NCBI GenBank assembly: GCA_902461565.1
Contig: CABPYL010000021.1
Span: forward strand, 1 to 46,954
DNA from: an uncultured Porphyromonadaceae bacterium
Lineage (GTDB): Bacteria; Bacteroidota; Bacteroidia; Bacteroidales; Muribaculaceae
Length of the DNA stretch: 46,954 nucleotides
Direction of reading: 5' to 3'
Shown: in pieces, positions 23,658 to 33,111 of the stretch
Layout: every line of letters begins with the position of its first letter
Numbering within the stretch: the stretch's first letter is position 1
Position numbers and translations under genes: made by a program
The notes under the pieces: model-generated
Seen by the model: only the letters and a program-made list of their open reading frames with translations
Told to the model about the DNA's origin: nothing
The model's database searches: none

Positions 23658-26501
23658 ATGAAAAAACAGATTCTGCGCGGTATCTCCGCCCTGATGCTTT
23701 GCTTCACCGCTATCGGCGTCGCAGCCCAGGCTCCCCAGGAAGTACCCGCACTTCCCTTAGACACCGCCATTGTTACCGGTGTACTTGACAACGGATTGAC
23801 ATATTACATCCGCCACAACGAAAATCCCAAAGGCCAGGCCGATTTCTACATCGCCCAGAAGGTTGGTTCCATCCTCGAAGATGACAACCAGCGCGGTCTT
23901 GCACACTTTCTGGAGCACATGTGCTTCAACGGTACGGAGAATTTCCCCGAAAAAGGAATCATCAACTGGCTGGAATCCGTAGGTGTGAAGTTCGGCGAGA
24001 ACCTTAACGCCTACACCTCTATCGACGAGACTGTATACAACATCTCCAGCGTTCCCGTAGCCCGCAAGAGCGTGCAGGACTCCTGCCTGCTCATTCTCCA
24101 CGACTGGTCGTGCGCTCTTACACTCGACCCCAAGGAAATCGACGCCGAACGCGGTGTGATCCATGAGGAATGGCGCCGCAGCAACGTCGGCCAGATGCGT
24201 ATTCTGGAAAACCTGCTGCCTGTTATGTATCCGGACAACAAATACGGCGAACGTCTGCCTATCGGCACAATGGAAGTTGTGGACAACTTCCCCCCGCAGG
24301 CAATCATCGACTACTACCACAAATGGTACCGTCCCGACCAGCAGGGCATCATAGTAGTCGGCGACATCGACCCCAAATATATCGAAGCTAAAATCAAGGA
24401 AATATTCTCGCCCATCAAAATGCCCGAGAATGCCGCAGAGCGCACCTACCTCGAGGTTGAGGATACTCCCGGTACCATCTACGCCATCGGCAAGGACGCC
24501 GAAATGCAATATCCCGTGATACAGCTGTCGTTCAAGAGCGACGATATCCTTCTGCCTACAGAAATGCGCAACTCGCAGTTCTATTTCCCCATCACCTACA
24601 TGCAGCGCATGATCGCCTCCATGCTCAACAACCGCACCAACGAGCTGACCAACAAACCCGAGACCGAGTTTGCCAACGCAGGCATCAGCTTCGGCGAATA
24701 CATGGTTTCCAAGACCAAAGGCGCTCTGGACCTTTCTGTAGTAGCAAAGGACACAGACGTTATTCCCGCATTCCAGCAGGCATACCGCGAGCTGCTGCGT
24801 GCGGCACGCGGCGGCTTCACCGTTGGTGAATATGAACGCGCCCGCGCCGAATTCCTCTCCAGCATGGAAAAAGCATACGAAAACCGTAACGACCGCGAGA
24901 CCGACAGCTATTCCCGCGAGATTGTACGCCACTTCGTAGACAACGAGCCTATGCCGGGCATTGAACTGGAAAAACAAATCTACGACCAGCTCGCACAGAT
25001 GCTTACAGTAGACCAGATCAACCAGTATCTGCCCCAGATCATCACCGATGACAACCGCGTTGTGCTGGCCATGCTTCCCGACAAGGAAGGCTTCTCCGTA
25101 CCCACCGAGGAACAGCTTGCCAAAGCCATCGCTGACGTTGACGCCGAAACCCTGGAGCCCTATAAGGACGAAATGCGCGAAGATCCCCTCATCCCCACCC
25201 TGCCCAAACCCGGCAAGATTGCAAAGACCCTGCACAACAAAACATGGGACGCAACCGAGTATATCCTCGGCAACGGCATGAAGGTTATCGTCAAGCCCAC
25301 CGATTTCAAGAACAATGAGATTATTCTTCAGGGTGTTGCCCTCGGCAATGCTATGGCATCGCACAAGAACATTGACGGCGCAACGCTCCGCTACTTCCCG
25401 ATGGCTATCTCCAACGAGGCACTGTACGACTATTCCAACTCCGATATCGCCAAATACATGCAGGGCAAGCAGGCCGGCGTAGGCTTCGGTTTCGACGCCT
25501 ACACCCGCAGCATCTCCGGCAACACTACCGTAAAGGATCTGCCTACCCTGATGGAACTTATCTACGCCTACTTTACCGGTTTCGGTCTTAAAGAAGATGA
25601 ATTCGCCGCCAACCGCGACGCACTCGCCGGCATTCTCGCCAATCAGGAAAGCAATCCACAGTTCATTTTCCAGAAAGACCTCATGAAGATTCTGTACAAA
25701 GCCGAGGCAAACCAGCTCATCAGCTCCGCAGATGTAAAGGCTGCCAACCGCGAAGAAATCGTCAAGCTCTTCAAGGACATGACTGCAAACGCCGCCGACT
25801 ACACGCTGTATTTCGTAGGCAATATCGACGAGGCCACTTTCGTGCCTCTGATGAAACAGTACCTCGCCACCATCCCTGGCAACCCCAAGAAAGCAACCAC
25901 CAAGTACACCGCTGACCCCGACTTTGAATTCAACGCCGCCAACGCACAGGATAACTTCACCACCAAGATGGAAACTCCGCAGAGCTGGATTTTCGTGGGC
26001 GTACTCGGCAACACTCCCTACACCGTAAAGAACCGTCTGATTACCGACGTAGCCGAGCAGGTTCTGAGCAAACGCCTTCTCAACAAAATCCGTGAGGAAA
26101 TGGGCGCAACATACTCCATCGGTGCAAACGGCTTACTCTCGCGTACTGCCAGCACGTACAACACATTCTTCCAGGTTGCCTGCCCCGTCAACCCCGACAA
26201 GCGCGACGAAGTAATCAAGGAAATCAAGAATATAATCGACGAATCCACCAAGACTATTACCGCCGACGAAATCAAGCCCGCAATCGAATTCCTCGCCAAG
26301 GAAAACGAGAAAGAGCAGAAAGAAAACAGCGACCTTGCCTCGCACATGCTGGCAACACAGCTCAATGGCGTTAACGTCTACAAAGAACGCGGTGCCATCA
26401 TCCCCACTATCACCGTTGCCGAGGTACAGGACTACCTCAAGCATCTTGTAGACCAGAATCTGATTCGCATTGTGGTCCTCAACCCCGAAGAAACCAAATA
26501 A
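23658..26501 (+). CDS. secreted M16 (pitrilysin-type) zinc metallopeptidase
   Basis: 947 residues. Signal peptide about 1-24 (ends near GVAAQ). The inverted zinc motif HxxEH is His83-Phe-Leu-Glu86-His87, and the third ligand is Glu164 in DAERGVIHEEW. Two tandem M16 halves follow (about 35-490 and 520-945); the second lacks HxxEH, as usual, and holds a RKEMGATYSIG-type segment (REEMGATYSIGANG). Single-chain tandem M16 enzymes in Bacteroidetes degrade peptides in the periplasm. No link to the oxalate operon other than position. Monocistronic, with its own promoter and terminator. Confidence 0.95.
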   Translation: MKKQILRGISALMLCFTAIGVAAQAPQEVPALPLDTAIVTGVLDNGLTYYIRHNENPKGQADFYIAQKVGSILEDDNQRGLAHFLEHMCFNGTENFPEKGIINWLESVGVKFGENLNAYTSIDETVYNISSVPVARKSVQDSCLLILHDWSCALTLDPKEIDAERGVIHEEWRRSNVGQMRILENLLPVMYPDNKYGERLPIGTMEVVDNFPPQAIIDYYHKWYRPDQQGIIVVGDIDPKYIEAKIKEIFSPIKMPENAAERTYLEVEDTPGTIYAIGKDAEMQYPVIQLSFKSDDILLPTEMRNSQFYFPITYMQRMIASMLNNRTNELTNKPETEFANAGISFGEYMVSKTKGALDLSVVAKDTDVIPAFQQAYRELLRAARGGFTVGEYERARAEFLSSMEKAYENRNDRETDSYSREIVRHFVDNEPMPGIELEKQIYDQLAQMLTVDQINQYLPQIITDDNRVVLAMLPDKEGFSVPTEEQLAKAIADVDAETLEPYKDEMREDPLIPTLPKPGKIAKTLHNKTWDATEYILGNGMKVIVKPTDFKNNEIILQGVALGNAMASHKNIDGATLRYFPMAISNEALYDYSNSDIAKYMQGKQAGVGFGFDAYTRSISGNTTVKDLPTLMELIYAYFTGFGLKEDEFAANRDALAGILANQESNPQFIFQKDLMKILYKAEANQLISSADVKAANREEIVKLFKDMTANAADYTLYFVGNIDEATFVPLMKQYLATIPGNPKKATTKYTADPDFEFNAANAQDNFTTKMETPQSWIFVGVLGNTPYTVKNRLITDVAEQVLSKRLLNKIREEMGATYSIGANGLLSRTASTYNTFFQVACPVNPDKRDEVIKEIKNIIDESTKTITADEIKPAIEFLAKENEKEQKENSDLASHMLATQLNGVNVYKERGAIIPTITVAEVQDYLKHLVDQNLIRIVVLNPEETK

Positions 26502-26524
26502 GCATCCGTAACTCCGTTAACATA

Positions 26525-26551
26525 GCGCCCCGCAACCGCGGGGCGTTTTTT
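26525..26551 (+). terminator. terminator of M16 peptidase gene
   Basis: CGCCCCGC (26526-26533) pairs with GCGGGGCG (26538-26545), AACC loop, followed by TTTTTTAT, 24 bases after the stop. Confidence 0.93.
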
Positions 26552-26587
26552 ATATCCGCCTGGATTGCTACGACTGCAAGGTCGCAT

Positions 26588-26618
26588 TTTGCGGATTTGC
26601 AAATTTTTCGTAACTTTG
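26588..26618 (+). promoter_or_regulatory. promoter of the ECF sigma operon
   Basis: TTTG (26588-26591), 19 bases, TAACTTTG (26611-26618), a full Bacteroidetes consensus; the ATG at 26634 follows 15 bases later. Confidence 0.7.
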
Positions 26619-26633
26619 GGGAAAGATTTAGCT

Positions 26634-27194
26634 ATGGCCTCTAATTTACCCGTTGTTTCCGACGAGCTGGTTGCGCGTTTGCGTCAGCCTGCTACTGTAC
26701 GCGCGGCTTTCAACGAGGTCATCCGTCTTTTCTCCGAACCGCTTTACTGGCAGATACGCCGCATTGTGCAGAACCACGATGATGCCAACGATGTGCTCCA
26801 GAACACATTCCTGAAAGCATGGGGCAATCTCGAGAATTTCCGCGGCGAGGCAAAACTGTCCACATGGCTATACAAGATAGCCATAAACGAGAGTCTGAGT
26901 TTTCTGGACTACGAGCGCAGGCGGCGTAACCTATCGCTGGACGATCAGGAAGCCGAAATGATAAAGAGCATCGCCGCCGATCACGAATTCGACGGCGAAG
27001 AACTTGCCCGCAAACTGCAGGAAGCAATTGCCACACTTCCCGAAAAACAGCGTATAGTGTTCAATATGAAATATTTCGATGAAATGAAGTACGAGGATAT
27101 GTCCGAAATCCTCGGCACATCGGTAGGCGCGCTCAAAGCCTCCTATCACCTCGCTTCAAAAAAAATCGAACAATATTTCGACGAACACGATTAA
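26634..27194 (+). CDS. ECF-type RNA polymerase sigma factor
   Basis: 186 residues from the ATG at 26634. Region 2 (about 20-95) has the motif QNHDDANDVLQNTFLKAWGNLENFRGEAKLSTWLYKIAINESLSFLDYERRRR. Region 4 (about 130-182) ends in YEDMSEILGTSVGALKASYHLASKKIEQYF. The linker is short, as in ECF sigmas. It heads a tight unit with a membrane protein, a Spy-like protein, an FNT channel, an ABC-F ATPase and a TonB receptor. Its own promoter looks housekeeping-type, so any autoregulation is not visible. Confidence 0.94.
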   Translation: MASNLPVVSDELVARLRQPATVRAAFNEVIRLFSEPLYWQIRRIVQNHDDANDVLQNTFLKAWGNLENFRGEAKLSTWLYKIAINESLSFLDYERRRRNLSLDDQEAEMIKSIAADHEFDGEELARKLQEAIATLPEKQRIVFNMKYFDEMKYEDMSEILGTSVGALKASYHLASKKIEQYFDEHD

Positions 27195-27242
27195 ACCTTG
27201 CACCTTTGTAATAGTCAAAGCATATAAGACAGATTAGAAATT

Positions 27243-27719
27243 ATGGTTAAGCAAAACGACAACATATTCGAAAAGATTCGTCGGGAAGGCCTGGCGAAGC
27301 CTTCTGCCGGTATGAAAGTTCCGGAGGGTTACTTCGAGTCGTTTGCGGCCCGTATGGAAACGACGTTGCCACAGCGTCCGGAGATTGAATCGGCGCAGAT
27401 GCCGGCACCTCCTCGCACCACATGGCAGAAAATACGGCCCTATGCCTACATGGCGGCCATGTTCGCCGGAATATGGCTGATGCTGCAGATGTTTGCCATG
27501 ATGAGCCGCACCAACACGCTAAAACCGATAGAGCAAAATACTGTCATTGCCAACGCTTTAACAACCGACGATTTCGTGAACCAGTACATCTACGAGGACA
27601 TGAGTTCGTGGGATCTGGTGGACGATATGCTTGACGAAGGTGAGATTGACGAAAATTCCGAAATCCTCGACTTCACGCCCGAAGAAGCGGCTTTCGACAG
27701 CACGTATATTTTGCCATGA
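27243..27719 (+). CDS. single-pass membrane protein, possible anti-sigma factor
   Basis: 158 residues, no family recognised. The N-terminal 65 residues are cytoplasmic in character and include KIRREGLAKPSAGMKVPEGYFESFAARME. One transmembrane helix lies at about 66-88 (PYAYMAAMFAGIWLMLQMFAMMS). The outer part is acidic, with VDDMLDEGEIDENSEILDF near the end. The position directly after an ECF sigma and before a Spy-like protein, with a short cytoplasmic N-terminus and one helix, suggests an anti-sigma anchor. No ZAS motif (HxxxCxxC) is present. The stop overlaps the next ATG (ATGA). Confidence 0.8.
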   Translation: MVKQNDNIFEKIRREGLAKPSAGMKVPEGYFESFAARMETTLPQRPEIESAQMPAPPRTTWQKIRPYAYMAAMFAGIWLMLQMFAMMSRTNTLKPIEQNTVIANALTTDDFVNQYIYEDMSSWDLVDDMLDEGEIDENSEILDFTPEEAAFDSTYILP

Positions 27720-28210
27720 GCATCTCAAGATTTTTTTTGATAGCGTTAGCAGCCATGCTGCTTTTTGGCGCAGGCAAAGTTCTGGCGCAGTCCGAGAACA
27801 AGGGCCGCGACCGTATCTTAGCCGAACTCAAGCCCTATAAACACGATTTTCTGATTAAGGAGCTGAAACTTTCCAAGGAACAGGCCGGCGAATTCCTTAC
27901 TGTTTACGACGCAATGGACGAAGAGCTCCAGAGCATAAGCGACGAAACACGCGAGATCGAACGCACAGCAATGGACAACGCCTCGGCCACCGACGCCGAA
28001 ATAGAAATGGCATCGTACGCCGTATTCATGCAAAAGCAGAAAGAATCGGTGGTAGAGCTTTCCTACTACGAGAAATTCAAAGAGATTCTTACTCCGCGTC
28101 AATTGCTAAAGCTAAAGCCTGCCGAGCGCCGCTTCACTCAGTGGCTGGCCCGCTCGCACCGCAAACTGCTGCGCGGACGCAATCAACAGGATAACGACAG
28201 TCAGCGCTAA
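27716..28210 (+). CDS. periplasmic Spy/CpxP-like protein
   Basis: 164 residues. Signal peptide about 1-24 (FFLIALAAMLLFGAGKVLAQ). The mature part is helical with two LTxxQ-type stretches: ELKLSKEQAGEFLTVYDAM (about 44-62) and the clear LTPRQ in KEILTPRQLLKL (about 121-132). These match the Spy/CpxP/ZraP/CnrX superfamily of periplasmic chaperones and metal sensors. It ends with a basic tail. Translation starts within the previous stop (ATGA), so it is coupled to the membrane protein. Together they resemble a CnrYXH-like sensing set, by inference. Confidence 0.8.
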   Translation: MSISRFFLIALAAMLLFGAGKVLAQSENKGRDRILAELKPYKHDFLIKELKLSKEQAGEFLTVYDAMDEELQSISDETREIERTAMDNASATDAEIEMASYAVFMQKQKESVVELSYYEKFKEILTPRQLLKLKPAERRFTQWLARSHRKLLRGRNQQDNDSQR

Positions 28211-28214
28211 CGCC

Positions 28215-29012
28215 ATGCCTGTCCGCACACCAGCACAGATTCTCGACGCTGCAACAGCGGCGGGAACCAACAAAGCCGCAGCGACATCACGCAGCGGTTT
28301 TTCCCGTTTAATCACCGGCAGCATCCTCGCGGGCGCTTACATCGCGCTCGGCGGCGCTCTTTCCATAGCCATAGGATTCGGATTCCCCGAATCCGCTGCG
28401 GCAAACCCGGGACTGCAACGATTCATGAGCGGCCTTGTTTTCCCCGTCGGCCTCATGCTTGTGGTTATACTCGGCGCCGACCTGTTCACCGGCAACAACG
28501 CATTGCTTATGCCGCCGCTAATGGAAAAGAAAATCGGCATAGGGCGCGTTTTGACCAACTGGACCATCGTATGGCTCGGCAACTTCATAGGCGCGCTGGC
28601 TGTGGCGTGGCTGCTGATAGCGCTCCCCGGCACACTCTCCGGCGCCCACTATCCCGAAGCCATCGCCGGAATAGCCGCAGCCAAAACCTCTGCCGGCCCG
28701 CTTGCCGTATTCCTTAAAGGCATAGGCGCCAACTGGTGCGTTTGTCTGGCCGTATGGCTCGCGCTTGCCGGACGACGCCTCGGCGAGAAACTGCTGGCAT
28801 GTGAAATACCCGTTCTCGCCTTTGTGGCACTCGGCTTCGAGCACTGCGTTGCCAACATGTTCTTCCTGCCGCTGGCTGCTATGCTCGGTGCCGATATTAC
28901 AATCGGACAGATGCTTACGGCAAACATCCTGCCTGCCACATTGGGCAACATTGTCGGCGGTGCGCTGTTTGTAGGCCTCTCGCAATACTATCTTCACCGT
29001 CCCCGCAATTGA
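28215..29012 (+). CDS. focA: formate/nitrite transporter (FNT) family channel
   Basis: 265 residues, six transmembrane helices, FNT fold that forms pentameric anion channels. Key residues by comparison with FocA: His210 and Asn214 in GFEHCVANMFFLP (FocA His209) and Thr92 in GADLFTGNN (FocA Thr91). Both FNT signature stretches are present. Formate is the likeliest substrate because the same window encodes a formate-producing pathway; nitrite or hydrosulfide are alternatives. It starts 4 bases after the Spy-like stop and is followed by the ABC-F gene after 3 bases. The symbol marks family similarity. Confidence 0.88.
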   Translation: MPVRTPAQILDAATAAGTNKAAATSRSGFSRLITGSILAGAYIALGGALSIAIGFGFPESAAANPGLQRFMSGLVFPVGLMLVVILGADLFTGNNALLMPPLMEKKIGIGRVLTNWTIVWLGNFIGALAVAWLLIALPGTLSGAHYPEAIAGIAAAKTSAGPLAVFLKGIGANWCVCLAVWLALAGRRLGEKLLACEIPVLAFVALGFEHCVANMFFLPLAAMLGADITIGQMLTANILPATLGNIVGGALFVGLSQYYLHRPRN

Positions 29013-29015
29013 AAA

Positions 29016-30884
29016 ATGGCAAATGTCCTCAATATAGAAAACCTTACAAAGAGCTACGGCATACGTATGCTCTTTGCCGACGTAACGCTCGGCCTTGAGC
29101 AGGGCGACAAAGTCGGTATAGTGGCACGCAACGGCACGGGGAAAACCACCTTTATGCGTATCCTTGCCGGCGAAGAAGCGCCGGACAGCGGTAAAGTAAC
29201 CTTCCGCAGCGACCTGCGCGTGTACTATCTGCCGCAGGAGCCTAAATTCCGTCCCGGAACGACAGTATTCGAGGCTGCCCTCGACAACGAAAACGACCCC
29301 GCCGCAACTGCGGTACGTGCCTACCGCAAAGCCATTGCCTCCGGCGACGAAAATGTCATCCACGAAACCTACAAGGAGGTGGAGCACTCAGGCGCATGGG
29401 ACTACGAGGAACGGCTGAAGCAGCACATCACACGTATGGGACTGGACAAAGACGCTATCACCGACCATCTTTCCGGGGGACAGCGCAAACGTCTGGCGCT
29501 GGTACGGATGATTATGTTCCAGCCGGAATTCATCATGCTCGACGAACCCACGAATCATCTGGACATCGCCACTATCGAATGGCTGGAGAGCTACCTCAAG
29601 CGCTCGCGCGCAACTCTGATGATGGTTACACACGACCGGTATTTTCTGGACCGCGTATGCAACAAAATTCTTGAACTGGACCACGAACAGGCTTTCCTTA
29701 TAGAAGGCAACTTCGACATGTACCTGCGGCGCCGGGCCGAGCGCATAGAGGCTATGGACGCCGAGCTTGCACGCGTGCGCAATACCCTGCGCAAGGAACA
29801 GGAATGGATGAGCCGCCAGCCACAGGCACGCGCAGGCAAAGCAAAATTCCGTATCGATGCCTTCTACGACCTGCGCGAGCGTTCAAAGAACACCTGGCAG
29901 GAAAAGAATATCCGCCTGGAAAACGCGTCGTCGCGCATAGGTTCAAAGATTTTCGAGGCCGAGGATGTATGCAAGCGCTTCGACGACAAAATTATACTTG
30001 ATAAATTCACCTACACTTTCGCCCGCGGCGAAAAACTTGGCATAGTAGGACCCAACGGCGTGGGCAAATCCACATTCATCAAGCTCCTGCAAGGCATAAT
30101 ACCGTTGGATTCAGGCCGATGGGACCTTGGCGAGACTCTGCGCTTCGGCTACTACAGCCAGGACGGCATAAGCTTCGACGAAAACAAGCGGGTGGTAGAC
30201 GCCGTTACCGAACTTGCCGAGGACATAGAGCTGAAAGAAGGCGTACACCTCTCACCCATGCAATATCTGCAGAGGTTCCTGTTTCCGCCGGCCGACCAGC
30301 AGAAGTACATCCATACCCTAAGCGGCGGCGAACGCTGCCGCCTGCATCTTGCGACGGTGCTTATGCGACAGCCCAACTTCCTGATTCTCGACGAGCCTAC
30401 CAATGACCTCGACATCATCACCCTTGGCATACTCGAGGAATACCTGTCGGATTTCAAAGGCTGCGTGATTGTGATATCGCACGACCGCTATTTCCTGGAC
30501 AACATCGTAGACCATCTTTTCGTGATGGAAGGCAATGGCGCCATAAAAGATTTTCCGGGCAACTACAGCGAATACCGCGCTTTCACCGAGGCCGAAAAAA
30601 CTCAGGAAACAAAGAAAGCCGAAAAACCTGCAAAGACAGAGAAAACTCCGCGAACCGAAACAGCTTCGCGGCGCTTCACATTCAAGGAAAAACGCGAATT
30701 CGAAGCCTTGGAAGGAGAGATTGAGGCTTTGACCGCCGAGAAAAAAGAACTTGAGGAATTCTTCGCATCGGGCACATCGGCCAGTCCGGAAGATTTCAAG
30801 ACAAAAAACCTTAGGTACAACGAAATAAAAGATTTACTTGATGAAAAAGAGATGCGTTGGCTCGAACTTTCCGAAAAAGAATGA
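29016..30884 (+). CDS. uup: ABC-F family ATPase (Uup-like)
   Basis: 622 residues with two ABC domains and no membrane segment. Walker A motifs are GRNGTGKTT-like (ARNGTGKTT, about 38-46) and GPNGVGKST (about 347-355). Signatures are LSGGQRKRLAL and LSGGERCRLHL; Walker B is MLDEPTNHLD and ILDEPTNDLD. A linker helix separates the domains, and a charged C-terminal coiled coil fills about 540-622 (KKAEKPAKTEKTPRTETASRR...). This layout fits Uup-type ABC-F proteins that act on ribosomes or nucleic acids, not on transport. The C-terminus overlaps the next gene by 44 bases. Confidence 0.9.
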   Translation: MANVLNIENLTKSYGIRMLFADVTLGLEQGDKVGIVARNGTGKTTFMRILAGEEAPDSGKVTFRSDLRVYYLPQEPKFRPGTTVFEAALDNENDPAATAVRAYRKAIASGDENVIHETYKEVEHSGAWDYEERLKQHITRMGLDKDAITDHLSGGQRKRLALVRMIMFQPEFIMLDEPTNHLDIATIEWLESYLKRSRATLMMVTHDRYFLDRVCNKILELDHEQAFLIEGNFDMYLRRRAERIEAMDAELARVRNTLRKEQEWMSRQPQARAGKAKFRIDAFYDLRERSKNTWQEKNIRLENASSRIGSKIFEAEDVCKRFDDKIILDKFTYTFARGEKLGIVGPNGVGKSTFIKLLQGIIPLDSGRWDLGETLRFGYYSQDGISFDENKRVVDAVTELAEDIELKEGVHLSPMQYLQRFLFPPADQQKYIHTLSGGERCRLHLATVLMRQPNFLILDEPTNDLDIITLGILEEYLSDFKGCVIVISHDRYFLDNIVDHLFVMEGNGAIKDFPGNYSEYRAFTEAEKTQETKKAEKPAKTEKTPRTETASRRFTFKEKREFEALEGEIEALTAEKKELEEFFASGTSASPEDFKTKNLRYNEIKDLLDEKEMRWLELSEKE

Positions 30885-33108
30885 AGCCGGGCGCGGCGTA
30901 CTCGCACTAACGTTTATTGCAATGCTGTGCATACCATGTACGGCCATTGCGGAAAATCCCGACAGCCTGCGCAATCACAGACTAAAACCTCTGGAAGTTC
31001 TCGGCATCAAACAGACGCCTGGCGCCGGAATCGTGGTGGAGGCCTTGACCGAACTGACAGGCGCCCAGGCAAGGCGTTTAGGCATTGATGCAGCCAAAGG
31101 CGTAAGCCTCGTAGCACCGAACTTCTACATGCCCGAATATGGCTCTCGCATGACCTCGTCGATATATGTACGCGGCCTTGGCGCACGCATCGACCAGCCC
31201 GTGGTGGGCCTTACGGTGGACAACATTCCTTATCTAAACAAGGACAACTATGATTTCGACCTTGCCGATATCGACAACATCGAGGTTCTTCGAGGAGCCC
31301 AGGCCGTACTTAACGGCCGCAATACGATGGGCGGACAGATTAACATACGCACGTTGTCGCCACTGAGCACCCGCGGCCTACGCGCAATGGCAGAATACGG
31401 CACCGCGAACACCGTAAAGGCATCCGCCGGTTACTACGGCACAATAACGCCCGTATTAGGCATGAGCCTTACCGGCCTGTACCGCCATACCGACGGTTTC
31501 TTCCGCAACGGACACACAGGCAAACTCCTCGACCATGAGAATTCCGGCAGCATTCGATGGAAAACCGCATGGCGTCCCAGCCAGGCGCTGTCGGTAAACA
31601 ATACCGCAACAGCTACCATAAACCGGCAAGGCGGCTACCCCTATGCCCTGCTATCTACAGGAGATATCAGCTATAACGACACATGTTCGTACCGGCGCAA
31701 CTCCTTTGCCGACGCCCTTACAGTAGCATGGGCCGGCAAACGCGTGGTTGTAACGTCCATAACTTCTGTACAATATCTCGACGACTGCATGACTCTGGAC
31801 CAGGACTTCACCCCGGCCGACTATTTCACTCTTGTGCAGGACCGCAAAGAATGGGCTTTCACAGAGGACCTTTTCACCCGCGGCTCACGCGGAAAATACA
31901 GCTGGCTCGGCGGTGTTTATATGTTCTATAAGGACGGCACTATGGATGCTCCGGTAACGTTTATGAACACCGGCATAGAGAAACTGATAGAGGAAAAAGC
32001 CAACGCCGTAAATCCCACCTATCAGATACACTGGGACTCGCGAAAATTCACTCTCGGAAGCACTTTCACACAGCGCAATTTTGGTTTCGCGCTGTACCAC
32101 GAAAGTACATTCGCCAAAGACGACTGGTATTTTGAAGGCGGCCTACGGCTTGATATCGAGCGGCCGTCGCTACACTACCGCAGCATAGCCAACACCGGAT
32201 ATACCACTTATCACCTCCTCCCCGACGGTGGCTCGGAAGTATACAGCCACACGCCTGTGAACATCGACGATTCCGGCGAGCTGCACACAACATACATTGA
32301 GTTTTTGCCGAAGATAACAATCTCGCACAAAGGCGAATGGGAACCGTACATATCTTTCTCGCGCGCCTACAAGGCCGGCGGATACAACACACAGATGTTC
32401 AGCGAGGTATTGCAGCAACGCATTATGGCCATGATGGGACTGTCCACCACCACGACCCTCGAGCAGACCGTATCCTACAAACCGGAATCGAGCTACAACT
32501 ACGAAGCAGGCGTACACTGGAAACCGTCATCGATACCGCTGAAGGCCGACGCCACGCTGTTCTATATCGACTGCCGAAACCAGCAGCTGACCGTATTCCC
32601 TTCGGGCACTGTTACCGGGCGCATGATGACCAATGCCGGGCGGACGCGCAGTTTCGGCGCAGAACTGTCGGCGGTATGGCACCCCACGGACGATATATCG
32701 GTTACAGCGTCATACGGCTATACAAACGCCACATTCGTGCGCTACGACAACGGACGCGAAAACCTGAAGGGCAAACGGCTGCCATACGCACCAGAGAACA
32801 CTCTTTTCGGCGAGTTTACATGGCGCGCCACACCACTGTCGTTTGCTGGTATAACACCTTCGCTGACCGCCACGGCACGTTGCGTGGGCAAAATCTACTG
32901 GAACGACGAGAACACAGCGTATCAGCCGTTCTACTGCCTGCCCGGACTGTCTGTCAACTTCTCGGCCGAACACTGGAGCCTACGGCTCAGCGGCAGCAAC
33001 CTGACGGATACCGGGCACGATGTGTTCTATTTTGTATCTATGGGCAACGCCTTCGTTCAGCGGGGGCTTCCGCGTCGCCTTAGCGCTACTCTGCGCATAA
33101 ATCTGTAA
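30841..33108 (+). CDS. TonB-dependent outer membrane receptor
   Basis: 755 residues from the ATG at 30841. A signal peptide with a long polar start ends near CTAIA (about residue 40). The plug domain lies at about 60-180, with SSIYVRGLGARIDQPVVGLTVDNIPY and LADIDNIEVLRGAQAVLNGRNTMGGQINIRT. The rest is a 22-strand barrel ending in LRINL. There is no CarboxypepD_reg domain and no SusD partner, so it is of the siderophore/cofactor type rather than SusC. Start overlaps the ABC-F gene by 44 bases in another frame. Substrate unknown. The stop lies 3 bases from the convergent algH stop, with no terminator between. Confidence 0.93.
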   Translation: MKKRCVGSNFPKKNEAGRGVLALTFIAMLCIPCTAIAENPDSLRNHRLKPLEVLGIKQTPGAGIVVEALTELTGAQARRLGIDAAKGVSLVAPNFYMPEYGSRMTSSIYVRGLGARIDQPVVGLTVDNIPYLNKDNYDFDLADIDNIEVLRGAQAVLNGRNTMGGQINIRTLSPLSTRGLRAMAEYGTANTVKASAGYYGTITPVLGMSLTGLYRHTDGFFRNGHTGKLLDHENSGSIRWKTAWRPSQALSVNNTATATINRQGGYPYALLSTGDISYNDTCSYRRNSFADALTVAWAGKRVVVTSITSVQYLDDCMTLDQDFTPADYFTLVQDRKEWAFTEDLFTRGSRGKYSWLGGVYMFYKDGTMDAPVTFMNTGIEKLIEEKANAVNPTYQIHWDSRKFTLGSTFTQRNFGFALYHESTFAKDDWYFEGGLRLDIERPSLHYRSIANTGYTTYHLLPDGGSEVYSHTPVNIDDSGELHTTYIEFLPKITISHKGEWEPYISFSRAYKAGGYNTQMFSEVLQQRIMAMMGLSTTTTLEQTVSYKPESSYNYEAGVHWKPSSIPLKADATLFYIDCRNQQLTVFPSGTVTGRMMTNAGRTRSFGAELSAVWHPTDDISVTASYGYTNATFVRYDNGRENLKGKRLPYAPENTLFGEFTWRATPLSFAGITPSLTATARCVGKIYWNDENTAYQPFYCLPGLSVNFSAEHWSLRLSGSNLTDTGHDVFYFVSMGNAFVQRGLPRRLSATLRINL

Positions 33109-33111
33109 GAT

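Noticed and set aside
23757..25364. 535-codon minus-strand frame opposite the M16 peptidase
   Set aside because: Shadow of the GC-biased peptidase gene; no signal, no domain, and it lies wholly inside it.
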